Positions 1 to 6,033 of a DNA stretch of 9,019 nt are shown here, piece after piece. This stretch comes from Abditibacteriota bacterium (GTDB taxonomy: Bacteria > Armatimonadota > UBA5829): positions 1-9,019 of the forward strand of contig JAGDDM010000156.1 in NCBI GenBank assembly GCA_017958015.1, given 5' to 3'. Position 1 is the stretch's first letter; every line of letters starts with the position of its first letter. The notes beneath the pieces were generated by a model. The model saw nothing but the letters and a program-made list of their open reading frames with translations, searched no databases and was not told the origin of the DNA. The position numbers were made by a program, and so were the translations under genes.

Positions 1-31
1 CAGGGAATGTGTCGGCAAAGCCGACGGATTC
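1..31 (+). repeat. 31-bp inverted repeat, left copy
   Basis: These bases are the exact reverse complement of 1606-1636. They include the hairpin GTCGGC-AAA-GCCGAC. The repeat may extend beyond the left edge, because the partner copy continues into TGACCCC-type heptamers. Together the two copies bracket the transglutaminase gene. Confidence 0.95.
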
Positions 32-212
32 TACCAACTCACATTGCGGTGTCCGGTTATATAATTGTTGCCGTAGGCAACACATTCATACGCCGTAAGG
101 CGTATATCATACCGCGAAGCGGTATATCATATCGCGAAAGCGATATATCATATCACGAAGTGATATATCATTGCGCGCAAAGCGCGCCACTATTCCCTAT
201 TCCCTATAATTC
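1..212. repeat. Composite palindromic repeat element A (left end cut by window)
   Basis: This gap holds no convincing gene. A core is centred near 46 on CATTGCGGTG (42-51). It is flanked by hairpins GTCGGC-AAA-GCCGAC (11-25) and TGTTGCC-GTA-GGCAACA (66-82), with GAATGTGT (5-12) mirrored by ACACATTC (80-87). To the right follow five hairpins about 21 bp apart: stems 88-94/99-105 (loop GTAA), 109-115/119-125 (GAA), 129-135/140-146 (GAAA), 150-156/160-166 (GAA) and 173-178/182-187 (AAA). Most are separated by ATATCAT. The right edge carries two CCCTATT heptamers (195-208). Positions 213-257, up to the end of the transglutaminase gene, show nothing I recognise. Confidence 0.9.
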
Positions 213-257
213 CATTACATCAATTATATTGTATATTCGCAAGTCGGTCAAGGCTTT

Positions 258-1451
258 TCAGGAAAAATCGAGAACTTTAATATTTATTTTTCCGATAAAA
301 CGATTTATGTTGGTGAGGGTCTCTTCTCTGCCTCTGGCCAGGGGTACGTGGGCGGCGTCCGCGTCCTCCTCGTACCGAGAGGCGTCAAGGGGCAGCCAGC
401 GGCCCTTGCAGAAGCATTCGTTCCAGGCGTGAAACACGAATCCGCCCCTGTCGCAGAGAAGCCCCGACACCACTCTCGCGGGAATGTTCGCGGCGATGGC
501 GGCGGCGCAGAGGAGCACGGCGTAGTCCCGGCAGACGCCCTCTCCGGAGCGGAGTATGTCCGAGGCTGCCCGGATTATGCCCATGCGGGAATCGTAGGTC
601 ATGTGATAATATATCTTCCGCCGGAGATTGCGGCAGGTTTCCTCGTCGTCCTCGCCCACGCAGTCCTCGGCGAAGGCTCTTATGTCGTCGTCCACGCGGA
701 TATAGGAGGTTTGCCGCAGTCCGTCCTCCTCCGGCGACCTGTCGAAAAGGGTTGTGTCGATGTCGACCCGTTCCCCGTTTATCTCCAGCGACGCCCGAAC
801 GCTTCCCGGGGGAATGGGGTTCGCCACCGGAATCCCGGTGGCGTCGATGAGGTCCACCGGCGCCGGCTCCGTTGAGTCGGAAGCGGCCGAAGAGACTATG
901 CCGCAGGACAGCTCGCAACGGACCAGTGTACCGTCGGGGGCCACGAACATAACCGAGTCGCCGGAATCGGAAGCCACCTCGAACCGGCGGCAGAGAACGC
1001 CGTCGATTTCTTCCTCGCCCCGGAACACCGCTTCGGATTTTTCCGCGGAAAGGGTAATGGGATTGAAAACGCGAAAAACGCCGCCCTCTTTCGACAGAGC
1101 CAAGGCGGTGGTGAGGTCGGCGGAGAGAGGTTCGGAAAGGGGAATCCTTTCGCGGGAAAGGGTGCCGTCGGTTTCGATGAGGCAGCTCACTTCCCCGGGG
1201 GAAAAGCGGGCGTCCACCTTGGTGGAAGCGCCGCCGCTGGTAATGCGGAACCGCTCCCGCAGAGGGCTCAAGTCCGGGCCGCAGATTATCTCGTCCTCGA
1301 CAATCTGCTCCGTCTCGCTGCCGAAGGCGATGATTTTGCTCACCGTGCGGGAACGAATCACGAACACGCCGTGAGCCGGCCCGGCGGAGTAGGAAGTGGT
1401 GCCGAAGGGGTGATCGGATAAGTAAGATGTTAGATTGAATGATAAATTCAT
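258..1451 (-). CDS. Transglutaminase-like (papain-fold) domain protein
   Basis: A 397-residue protein with a C-terminal transglutaminase-like domain (about 265-365). The expected triad is visible: Cys307 in GEGVCRDYA, His341 in FHAWNE and Asp356 in LPLDAS. In bacteria this fold usually acts as a cysteine protease or amidase, or serves a structural role, so the substrate cannot be named. Residues 1-220 are rich in predicted beta strands and short of recognisable motifs; the stretch around 143-182 (GVLCRRFEV, then APDGTLVRCE) resembles beta-sheet N-terminal modules often attached to such domains. There is no signal peptide or membrane segment, so it is probably cytoplasmic. The ATG at 1451 is the only plausible start, since the next Met is residue 168. 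No Shine-Dalgarno sequence precedes it; instead there are four C-rich heptamers belonging to repeat element B. The gene stands alone between inverted elements A and B, with no clear terminator after its TGA. Domain call confident, function unknown. Confidence 0.9.
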   Translation of the reverse strand: MNLSFNLTSYLSDHPFGTTSYSAGPAHGVFVIRSRTVSKIIAFGSETEQIVEDEIICGPDLSPLRERFRITSGGASTKVDARFSPGEVSCLIETDGTLSRERIPLSEPLSADLTTALALSKEGGVFRVFNPITLSAEKSEAVFRGEEEIDGVLCRRFEVASDSGDSVMFVAPDGTLVRCELSCGIVSSAASDSTEPAPVDLIDATGIPVANPIPPGSVRASLEINGERVDIDTTLFDRSPEEDGLRQTSYIRVDDDIRAFAEDCVGEDDEETCRNLRRKIYYHMTYDSRMGIIRAASDILRSGEGVCRDYAVLLCAAAIAANIPARVVSGLLCDRGGFVFHAWNECFCKGRWLPLDASRYEEDADAAHVPLARGREETLTNINRFIGKINIKVLDFS

Positions 1452-1455
1452 ATTA

Positions 1456-1480
1456 GGGGTCCGGGGCCTGGGGTCTGGGG
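1456..1480. repeat. G-rich heptamer tract, left edge of element B
   Basis: GGGG recurs four times at a perfect 7-bp step, with variable TCC, CCT and TCT between. On the minus strand it reads as C-rich heptamers ending three bases before the transglutaminase ATG. It therefore occupies the place where a ribosome binding site would normally sit. Confidence 0.85.
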
Positions 1481-1510
1481 CCAGCGGTGGTGTTTTGCTG
1501 TCGCAAAACG

Positions 1511-1539
1511 ATTATATAATCCGTATCGAAAGGTATTCA
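1511..1539 (-). promoter_or_regulatory. Weak candidate promoter for the transglutaminase gene
   Basis: On the minus strand a perfect TATAAT lies at 1511-1516. About 17 bp upstream is only a 3-of-6 match to TTGACA (TGAATA). Transcription would start near 1504, giving a leader of about 53 bases through the 1492-1509 hairpin region. The TATAAT is part of a palindrome and could be a by-product of the repeat rather than a working promoter. Confidence 0.25.
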
Positions 1540-1605
1540 CATAATTCAAAACAACGCGAACAACGATATCGGATTAAAAAAGCAACATTGCAATGTGGGT
1601 TTGCG

Positions 1606-1636
1606 GAATCCGTCGGCTTTGCCGACACATTCCCTG
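1606..1636 (-). repeat. 31-bp inverted repeat, right copy
   Basis: Exact reverse complement of 1-31, located just downstream of rel. Similarity continues imperfectly past the inner end: both copies reach a CACATTGC core after a diverged stretch. This suggests two copies of one element in opposite orientation, rather than a chance match. Confidence 0.95.
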
Positions 1637-1660
1637 ACCCCTGACACCTGACCCCTGATC
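1632..1660. repeat. C-rich heptamer tract, right edge of element B
   Basis: CTGA recurs at 1634, 1641, 1648 and 1655, each a 7-bp step, giving CCCCTGA-type units. They lie immediately after the rel stop codon. They are inverted relative to the G-rich tract at 1456-1480, so element B has terminal inverted heptamer tracts. Confidence 0.85.
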
Positions 1661-1662
1661 CC

Positions 1663-3867
1663 TTAAATTCGGGCATTGGTGGCGACCCGTTCCACCGACA
1701 GCACGTCCTTCATCATATCCAGCTTGTCCATAACAAGCTTCAGCGCGTCGAAGTCCACCACCTCAATCATGAGGGTAAACTCCGCGGTTTTGTCGGTGAG
1801 ACAGTCCACGTTCATACCCACGATGTTAATCTTTTCCTCGGAGAACACGGCGGTGATGTCGCTGAGCATGCCTATGCGGTCGATGGTGTGAATCTTGATG
1901 GAAGCCTTATACTTCTCGTCGGTCTTTTCTTCCCAGGTAATATCCACCAGCCGCTCCGGCTCGATCTCCCGAAACTTCCTGATATTGGGGCAGTCCGCCG
2001 CGTGGAGAGCGATACCCTTGCCCCGGGTGACGTAGCCCACAACCTTCTCACCCGGCAGCGGCGAGCAGCAGTTGGCCCTGGTAATCATGAGGGTGTCCAC
2101 GCCGTCCAGAGACAGAGTGAGCGATCTGTGGGCCCGCTTGACGATGGCTCCCGGAAGGTGCCTGGTGTCGGTGTCCTTTATGTGGTTGATAATCGTCATG
2201 GGGGACACGTAGCCGTAGCCGATGGCGGCGTACAGGTCCTCGTAACCCAAATCCTTGGCCAGCTCGGAAATCTTGTCTTCCCGCATATACTCCCGGGTGT
2301 CCAGGCCGCTCTTAACAAGCTCCCGCTCGTAGGCGTCCCTGCCCCGCTCGGCGAAGTCCGCCACGTCCCGTTTGCGGAAGAACTGCTTTATCTTGCTCTT
2401 GGCCTGACTGGACTTGACGAATTGGAGCCAGTCAAGGCTGGGCTGGGCGTTGGACCGGGAAATGACCTCCACGATGTCGCCGTTGCTGAAGGCGTACGTG
2501 AGGGGAACCTGTTTGCCGTTGACTCTGGCGCCCACACAGTGGTTGCCCACGTCGCTGTGAATGCGGTAGGCGAAGTCCACGGGAGTGGAGCCCGCGGGCA
2601 GGTCGATGACGTCGCCCCGGGGAGTGAACACGAACACCTGATCCGTGAACAGGTCGTTGATGACGTTGCTCAAAAACTCTCCCGCGTCGTGGCTGGTTTC
2701 CTGCCAATCGAAGAGCTGCTGCCGCAGCCAGCTGAGCTTCTTCTGGAACTCGTCCTGTGAGGAGAGGTTTTCCTTGTACTGCCAGTGGGCGGCCACGCCG
2801 AAGTCCGCCACCCGGTGCATTTCCCAGGTGCGAATCTGAATCTCCATTGGCTCGCCCTTGGGGCCGATAACCTTCGTGTGGAGGGACTGGTACATGTTGG
2901 ACTTGGGCTTGGCGATGTAGTCGGAGAACATGTTGGGAATGGGCATCCACAGGTCGTGGACAACGCCCAAAACCCGGTAGCAGTCGTCGGGGGTGTCGGT
3001 GATGACCCGGAGGGCGGAAAGGTCGTATATGTCCTCGAAGTCGATGTGCTGGGTTATCATCTTCCGATGAATGCTCCAGAGGTGCTTGGGGCGGGAACGA
3101 ATGGTGGCTTTGATGTGGTTGGACTTCAGATACCGCTCCAGCATGTCCACCGCCTCGGCGATATCCTCTTCACGCTCGTCACGGCTCTTGGCAACCAGTT
3201 CCGACACACGCTCGTATGCCTCCGGCTCCAGAGCCTTGAAAGCCAAATCCTCCAGCTCCCACTTTATGGCGCCGATACCCAGACGGTGAGCCAGAGGCGC
3301 GTAGATTTGCATGGTCTCCCGGGCTATGCGGCGGCGGCGCTCCTCCGAGAGAGCGTCCAGAGTGCGCATGTTGTGGAGTCTGTCGGCCAGTTTTATAACC
3401 ATAACCCGGAAGTCCTTGGCCATGGCGAGGAAAATCTTTCTGATGTTCTCCGCGCTCTTGTTGACGTTGGCTTTCTTCTTTTTGGGCTTGTCCCCGTCCT
3501 CGTCCTCTTTATGTCCGCCGAAGTCGAAGCCGGTGAACTTCAGTTTCGTGACGCCGTCCACGAGTTTGGCTATGTCGTCGCCGAAGAGTTTCCGCAGGTC
3601 GTCAAGGGTTACGTCCTGGTCCTCTATAACGTCGTGGAGCAAAGCGGCGGCCACGGAATGGTCGTCCATCCGGAGGTCGATGAGGGTTTCCGCGGCGGCT
3701 ATGGGGTGGATTATGTAAGGTCTGCCGTCGTCCCGCTTCTGCTCGGCGTGCTTCTCGTAGGCAAAGTCGTAGACCCGGCGCAGAAGGTCCGCGTCGCAGT
3801 CCGGATTGTATGCCCGGATACGCTCGATCATGGGTTCTATGGCGTGTTTCAGATCCGTGTCGCTCAT
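1663..3867 (-). CDS. rel: Bifunctional (p)ppGpp synthetase/hydrolase, RelA/SpoT family
   Basis: A 734-residue long RSH protein, the usual family size. It makes pppGpp/ppGpp from ATP and GTP/GDP and hydrolyses it, controlling the stringent response at the ribosome. Domains in order: HD hydrolase (about 30-200) with His54, His78-Asp79, Glu82-Asp83 and ADRLHNMRTL (161-170); synthetase (about 230-365) with SRPKHLWSIHRKM, Asp282 in YDLSALRV and Glu342 in MEIQIRT; TGS (408-470); a zinc-finger-like region with Cys600, Cys601, His622 and Cys626; and a C-terminal ACT domain (655-734). Both catalytic centres look intact, so it should be bifunctional. Residues about 115-137 form a charged insert, acidic then KPKKKK, inside the HD domain just before AENIRK. 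The start overlaps the recJ stop as ATGA, implying translational coupling; only a weak GAGG lies upstream. The recJ-rel order is typical of Bacillota, where apt often sits between; here it is absent. Confidence 0.97.
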   Translation of the reverse strand: MSDTDLKHAIEPMIERIRAYNPDCDADLLRRVYDFAYEKHAEQKRDDGRPYIIHPIAAAETLIDLRMDDHSVAAALLHDVIEDQDVTLDDLRKLFGDDIAKLVDGVTKLKFTGFDFGGHKEDEDGDKPKKKKANVNKSAENIRKIFLAMAKDFRVMVIKLADRLHNMRTLDALSEERRRRIARETMQIYAPLAHRLGIGAIKWELEDLAFKALEPEAYERVSELVAKSRDEREEDIAEAVDMLERYLKSNHIKATIRSRPKHLWSIHRKMITQHIDFEDIYDLSALRVITDTPDDCYRVLGVVHDLWMPIPNMFSDYIAKPKSNMYQSLHTKVIGPKGEPMEIQIRTWEMHRVADFGVAAHWQYKENLSSQDEFQKKLSWLRQQLFDWQETSHDAGEFLSNVINDLFTDQVFVFTPRGDVIDLPAGSTPVDFAYRIHSDVGNHCVGARVNGKQVPLTYAFSNGDIVEVISRSNAQPSLDWLQFVKSSQAKSKIKQFFRKRDVADFAERGRDAYERELVKSGLDTREYMREDKISELAKDLGYEDLYAAIGYGYVSPMTIINHIKDTDTRHLPGAIVKRAHRSLTLSLDGVDTLMITRANCCSPLPGEKVVGYVTRGKGIALHAADCPNIRKFREIEPERLVDITWEEKTDEKYKASIKIHTIDRIGMLSDITAVFSEEKINIVGMNVDCLTDKTAEFTLMIEVVDFDALKLVMDKLDMMKDVLSVERVATNARI

Positions 3868-5579
3868 TGTTCGCTCAGCCGTATATCCTCAACGTTCAGC
3901 TGTACGTTGGCGTTGCCGTTCCACTCGTTTATTCTCAAATTGAAGCAAATGTCCGCCCGGGAGCCCGCTTCTATGCCCAGTTCCGCCGCCGCGTCCGCCT
4001 TGCGGAAGGCTATGGCCTTCAAAAAGCCGCCGCCGGGAACATCCAGCGTCATGGAAAGGTGGCTGTCCTTAAATATTCGGGTTTCCACGATTCGGGCGTT
4101 CCGCAGCAGGAACAGGGGCTCCGGATTGGAGGTACCGAAGGGCTCCAAAGTCTTAAGTTCGTTCACAAGGTCAAAGGTGCAGTCGGAGGGCTCAAGCTCC
4201 GCGTCCAGATTTATGACCGCCTCCACGTCCGCTTCCGTCAGTTCCCTGTCGGCGATTTCGTTCAGGCGCCTATCCAGCTCGGCGATATTGTCCTTGTGAA
4301 GCGTAAGACCCGCCGCCAAACTGTGGCCGCCGAATCGGACGAAGAGTTCTTTCATATCCCCCAGAGCCTTCACCAGAGAGAAGGTGTTTATGCTCCGGGC
4401 GGAGCCCACCCACAAATCCGCATCTCCGGTGTTTGTGAGTATGACGCTGGGCTTGCCGTACTTTTCCGTTATGTTGCCGGAGACGATACCGATTATGCCC
4501 CGGTGCCAATTCTTCCCGGCCAGCACCACCACTTTCTTCTTATCAAAGTCCGGGTCGGCGAGCATCATCCTCTCCGCCTCGTCGAAAATCTTTTTCTGGC
4601 ACTCTTTGCGCTGTTCGTTCAAATCGGTTATTTCCCCGCAGAGCCTGGCGGCCTCCGCCGGGTCCTTGGTGAGAAACATGTCCAGGGCGATGCTCGCGGT
4701 CTTCATCCGTCCCGCGGAGTTGATTCGGGGAGCGAAGAAAAAGGATATGGTCTCCGAAGTGACGGGCTTGTTGTCAACGGAGCTCATAAGAGCCCGGAAG
4801 CCCTCCTTTTTGCTCTCCGCCATGCGGGGCAGACCGTTGGCGGCGATGACTCTGTTCTCCCCCAAAAGGGGAACCATGTCCGCCACGGTGCCCAGAGCCG
4901 CCAGGTCGATAAAACTTCTCACGAAGCTGGCCTCAGCCAGTCCCGCCCTGCGGACGATGAGACGGCAGAGTGTGAAAGCCACTCCCACGCCGGCCAGATT
5001 GGGGAAGTAGGCGGAGTCCGGCCTCTTGGGATTCACCACCGCGTCGGCGGAGGGAAGCCTGTCGCCCACGGTGTGGTGATCGGTGATAATAATCTTCATG
5101 CCTTGGTTTCGGGCGGCTTCCACCGCCTCGAAGGCCTTGCTGCCGCAGTCGCAGGTGATGATAAGGGACACGTCCATGGCGGCCGCCTTCTCCACCGCGA
5201 TGCTGTTCAGGTCATACCCCCCGTTGTCCCGCTCCGGAAGCATGCACTCCGCGTCGCCCTCAAGACAGCGCAGGAACCGGGTCATGAGAGCGCCGGAGGT
5301 GATTCCGTCCACGTCGTAGTCGCCGTATATGAGTATCTTCTCGCCGCTTTCGATGGCGGAGAGAATCATATCCGCCGCCTTTTCGCCGTCGGGCAGAAGA
5401 GCCGGGTCCCCCAAATTGTCCAAAGTCGGATTCAGGAAACGACGGGCGATGTCCGCGTTCCGCAGATTACGATTGGCCAGAACCCGGGCAACGATGGGAG
5501 ATACACCGCACTCCCGGCGAATGCGCTCCACAATCGCCGGATTGGGCTCCAAAATTTTCAGCTTCTTTATGTATCGCAT
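3864..5579 (-). CDS. recJ: Single-stranded-DNA-specific exonuclease RecJ
   Basis: 571 residues from the chosen ATG. RecJ degrades single-stranded DNA 5' to 3' in RecF-type recombination, mismatch repair and fork processing, using Mn/Mg. The DHH domain shows YGDYDVDG (Asp87, Asp89, Asp91), CDCGS (Asp144), DHH (167-169), LGTVADMVPL (Asp234) and APRINSAGRM (283-292). DHHA1 follows with RGIIGIVSG (360-368), GSARSI and the GGHSLAAG signature (417-424). Residues about 455-571 form the C-terminal OB-like DNA-binding domain. All key metal ligands are present. An in-frame TTG at 5627 would add 16 residues (MYYPPAGDK-like), but that stretch overlaps the predicted promoter and looks unlike RecJ, so I prefer the ATG at 5579. 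The stop overlaps the rel start by ATGA, and the two genes form one minus-strand operon. Confidence 0.96.
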   Translation of the reverse strand: MRYIKKLKILEPNPAIVERIRRECGVSPIVARVLANRNLRNADIARRFLNPTLDNLGDPALLPDGEKAADMILSAIESGEKILIYGDYDVDGITSGALMTRFLRCLEGDAECMLPERDNGGYDLNSIAVEKAAAMDVSLIITCDCGSKAFEAVEAARNQGMKIIITDHHTVGDRLPSADAVVNPKRPDSAYFPNLAGVGVAFTLCRLIVRRAGLAEASFVRSFIDLAALGTVADMVPLLGENRVIAANGLPRMAESKKEGFRALMSSVDNKPVTSETISFFFAPRINSAGRMKTASIALDMFLTKDPAEAARLCGEITDLNEQRKECQKKIFDEAERMMLADPDFDKKKVVVLAGKNWHRGIIGIVSGNITEKYGKPSVILTNTGDADLWVGSARSINTFSLVKALGDMKELFVRFGGHSLAAGLTLHKDNIAELDRRLNEIADRELTEADVEAVINLDAELEPSDCTFDLVNELKTLEPFGTSNPEPLFLLRNARIVETRIFKDSHLSMTLDVPGGGFLKAIAFRKADAAAELGIEAGSRADICFNLRINEWNGNANVQLNVEDIRLSEQ

Positions 5580-5598
5580 ACAGATTATACCTAATACT

Positions 5599-5627
5599 AT
5601 TTTATCACCCGCGGGGGGATAATACAA
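5599..5627 (-). promoter_or_regulatory. Candidate promoter for recJ-rel
   Basis: On the minus strand TTGTAT (5622-5627; 3 of 6) and TAAAAT (5599-5604; 5 of 6) are separated by exactly 17 bp. Transcription would begin near 5592, leaving a leader of about 13 bases with a weak TTAGG before the ATG. It lies back to back with the stronger rightward promoter at 5633. Confidence 0.4.
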
Positions 5628-5632
5628 GAGTG

Positions 5633-5661
5633 TTGACTAAATACGTCGGTAAATATATAAT
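5633..5661 (+). promoter_or_regulatory. Strong sigma-A/sigma-70-type promoter facing the glmL operon
   Basis: TTGACT (5633-5638; 5 of 6) and a perfect TATAAT (5656-5661) are separated by exactly 17 bp, in an AT-rich stretch that contrasts with the GC-rich surroundings. Transcription would start near 5668. The next gene on this strand starts at 6034, so the message would have a leader of about 365 bases made almost wholly of repeat element C. Confidence 0.7.
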
Positions 5662-5680
5662 TATTATATATATGTATGAA

Positions 5681-6016
5681 GGAATAGGAAACAGTCGCAC
5701 CGCCTTTGGCGGATGCGAATGATATGCTTCGCTACGCTCACCATGATATGTTGCTTTCGCAACATGATATACCGCCTTACGGCGGCGTGATATGCGTCTT
5801 GCGACGCATTGAGGTGTCGGCTCCGCCGACGATTATACAACTCGCATTGCAATGTTTGTTTTATAATCCGTTGCCGCAGGCAACACCTGAATGCGCCGGC
5901 GAAGCGAAGCGCATATCATGTCGCGAAGCGATATATCATGCGCCCGCGAGGGCGTATATCATGCCGTGAAACGGCATATCATTCGCGCCGTAAGGCGCGA
6001 CAGCCCCTAACCCCTA
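5681..6016. repeat. Composite palindromic repeat element C, two opposed hairpin arrays
   Basis: This fills the gap before glmL. Left array, in reverse orientation with ATGATAT or GTGATAT separators at 5719, 5743, 5764 and 5787: stems CCGCC/GGCGG (5700-5712), ATGTTGC/GCAACAT (5748-5765), CCGCC/GGCGG (5772-5785) and ATGCGTC/GACGCAT (5792-5809). The centre is the palindromic core (5805-5895). Right array, in forward orientation: ATGCGC/GCGCAT (5891-5914), ATGTCGC/GCGATAT (5918-5934), ATGCGCCC/GGGCGTAT (5938-5957), ATGCCGT/ACGGCAT (5961-5977) and TCGCGCC/GGCGCGA (5983-6000). The right edge has two CCCC heptamers (6004 and 6011). GGAATAGGAA at 5681 is a weak, 6-bp-spaced counterpart on the left. 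Several pairs are G-T, which fits folding as RNA. No gene is convincing here. Confidence 0.88.
5805..5895. repeat. Long imperfect palindrome at the centre of element C
   Basis: The symmetry axis falls inside CATTGCAATG (5845-5854). Outward from it, GATTATA (5831-5837) mirrors TATAATC (5862-5868), with 15 of 19 bases symmetric across 5831-5868. Next come hairpins GTCGGC-TCC-GCCGAC (5816-5830) and GTTGCC-GCA-GGCAAC (5870-5884). Outermost, CGCATTGAGGTGT (5805-5817) mirrors ACACCTGAATGCG (5883-5895) at 12 of 13. Elements A and B have the same plan in diverged form. Confidence 0.88.
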
Positions 6017-6033
6017 CGCAAGAAAGAAACACA

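Larger units (their letters stand above)
1454..1660. repeat. Composite palindromic repeat element B
   Basis: This fills the gap between rel and the transglutaminase gene. From left to right: four G-rich heptamers (GGGG at 1456, 1463, 1470 and 1477, exactly 7 bp apart); a hairpin GTTTTGC-TGTC-GCAAAAC (1492-1509); the palindromic ATTATATAAT (1511-1520); a small hairpin GTATC-GAAA-GGTAT with two G-T pairs; the core palindrome ACATTGCAATGT (1585-1596), bracketed by GGATTA (1571) and GAATCC (1606); the hairpin GTCGGC-TTT-GCCGAC; and C-rich heptamers with CTGA at 1634, 1641, 1648 and 1655. I see no gene in it. On the minus strand the core is followed by a T6 run, which might weakly terminate rel transcription. 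Confidence 0.85.

Noticed and set aside
88..190. CRISPR array, suggested by regular 20-21 bp spacing
   Set aside because: The repeated part is a 7-9 base separator, the variable part is self-complementary, and the period is too short for a repeat-spacer array; no cas genes are present.
7..432. Open frame of 141 codons on the plus strand
   Set aside because: Its first half runs through the hairpin array of element A, producing repetitive peptide, and the rest is antisense to the transglutaminase gene.
1585..1596. Intrinsic terminator for rel (ACATTGCAATGT then T6 on the minus strand)
   Set aside because: The stem is only about 4 bp around a 4-base loop, with an unpaired outer part; too weak to call, so it is only noted under element B.
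2785..5594. Very long plus-strand open frames opposite rel and recJ
   Set aside because: They are antisense shadows of GC-rich codon usage in two well-supported genes.
5580..5627. Upstream TTG start for RecJ at 5627
   Set aside because: The added 16 residues overlap the likely promoter and do not resemble RecJ N-termini; the ATG at 5579 gives a normal product.
5664..5969. Small open frames inside element C on both strands
   Set aside because: They are translations of hairpin repeats, with no ribosome binding site and no recognisable protein features.
5809..6033. N-terminal extension of the GlmL-like protein
   Set aside because: The in-frame upstream part is repeat DNA, and the first phosphate-binding motif sits at the usual distance from the ATG at 6034.
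5668..6033. Cobalamin riboswitch in the GlmL leader
   Set aside because: The leader is accounted for by simple hairpin units, and I could not find a B12-box-like conserved segment.
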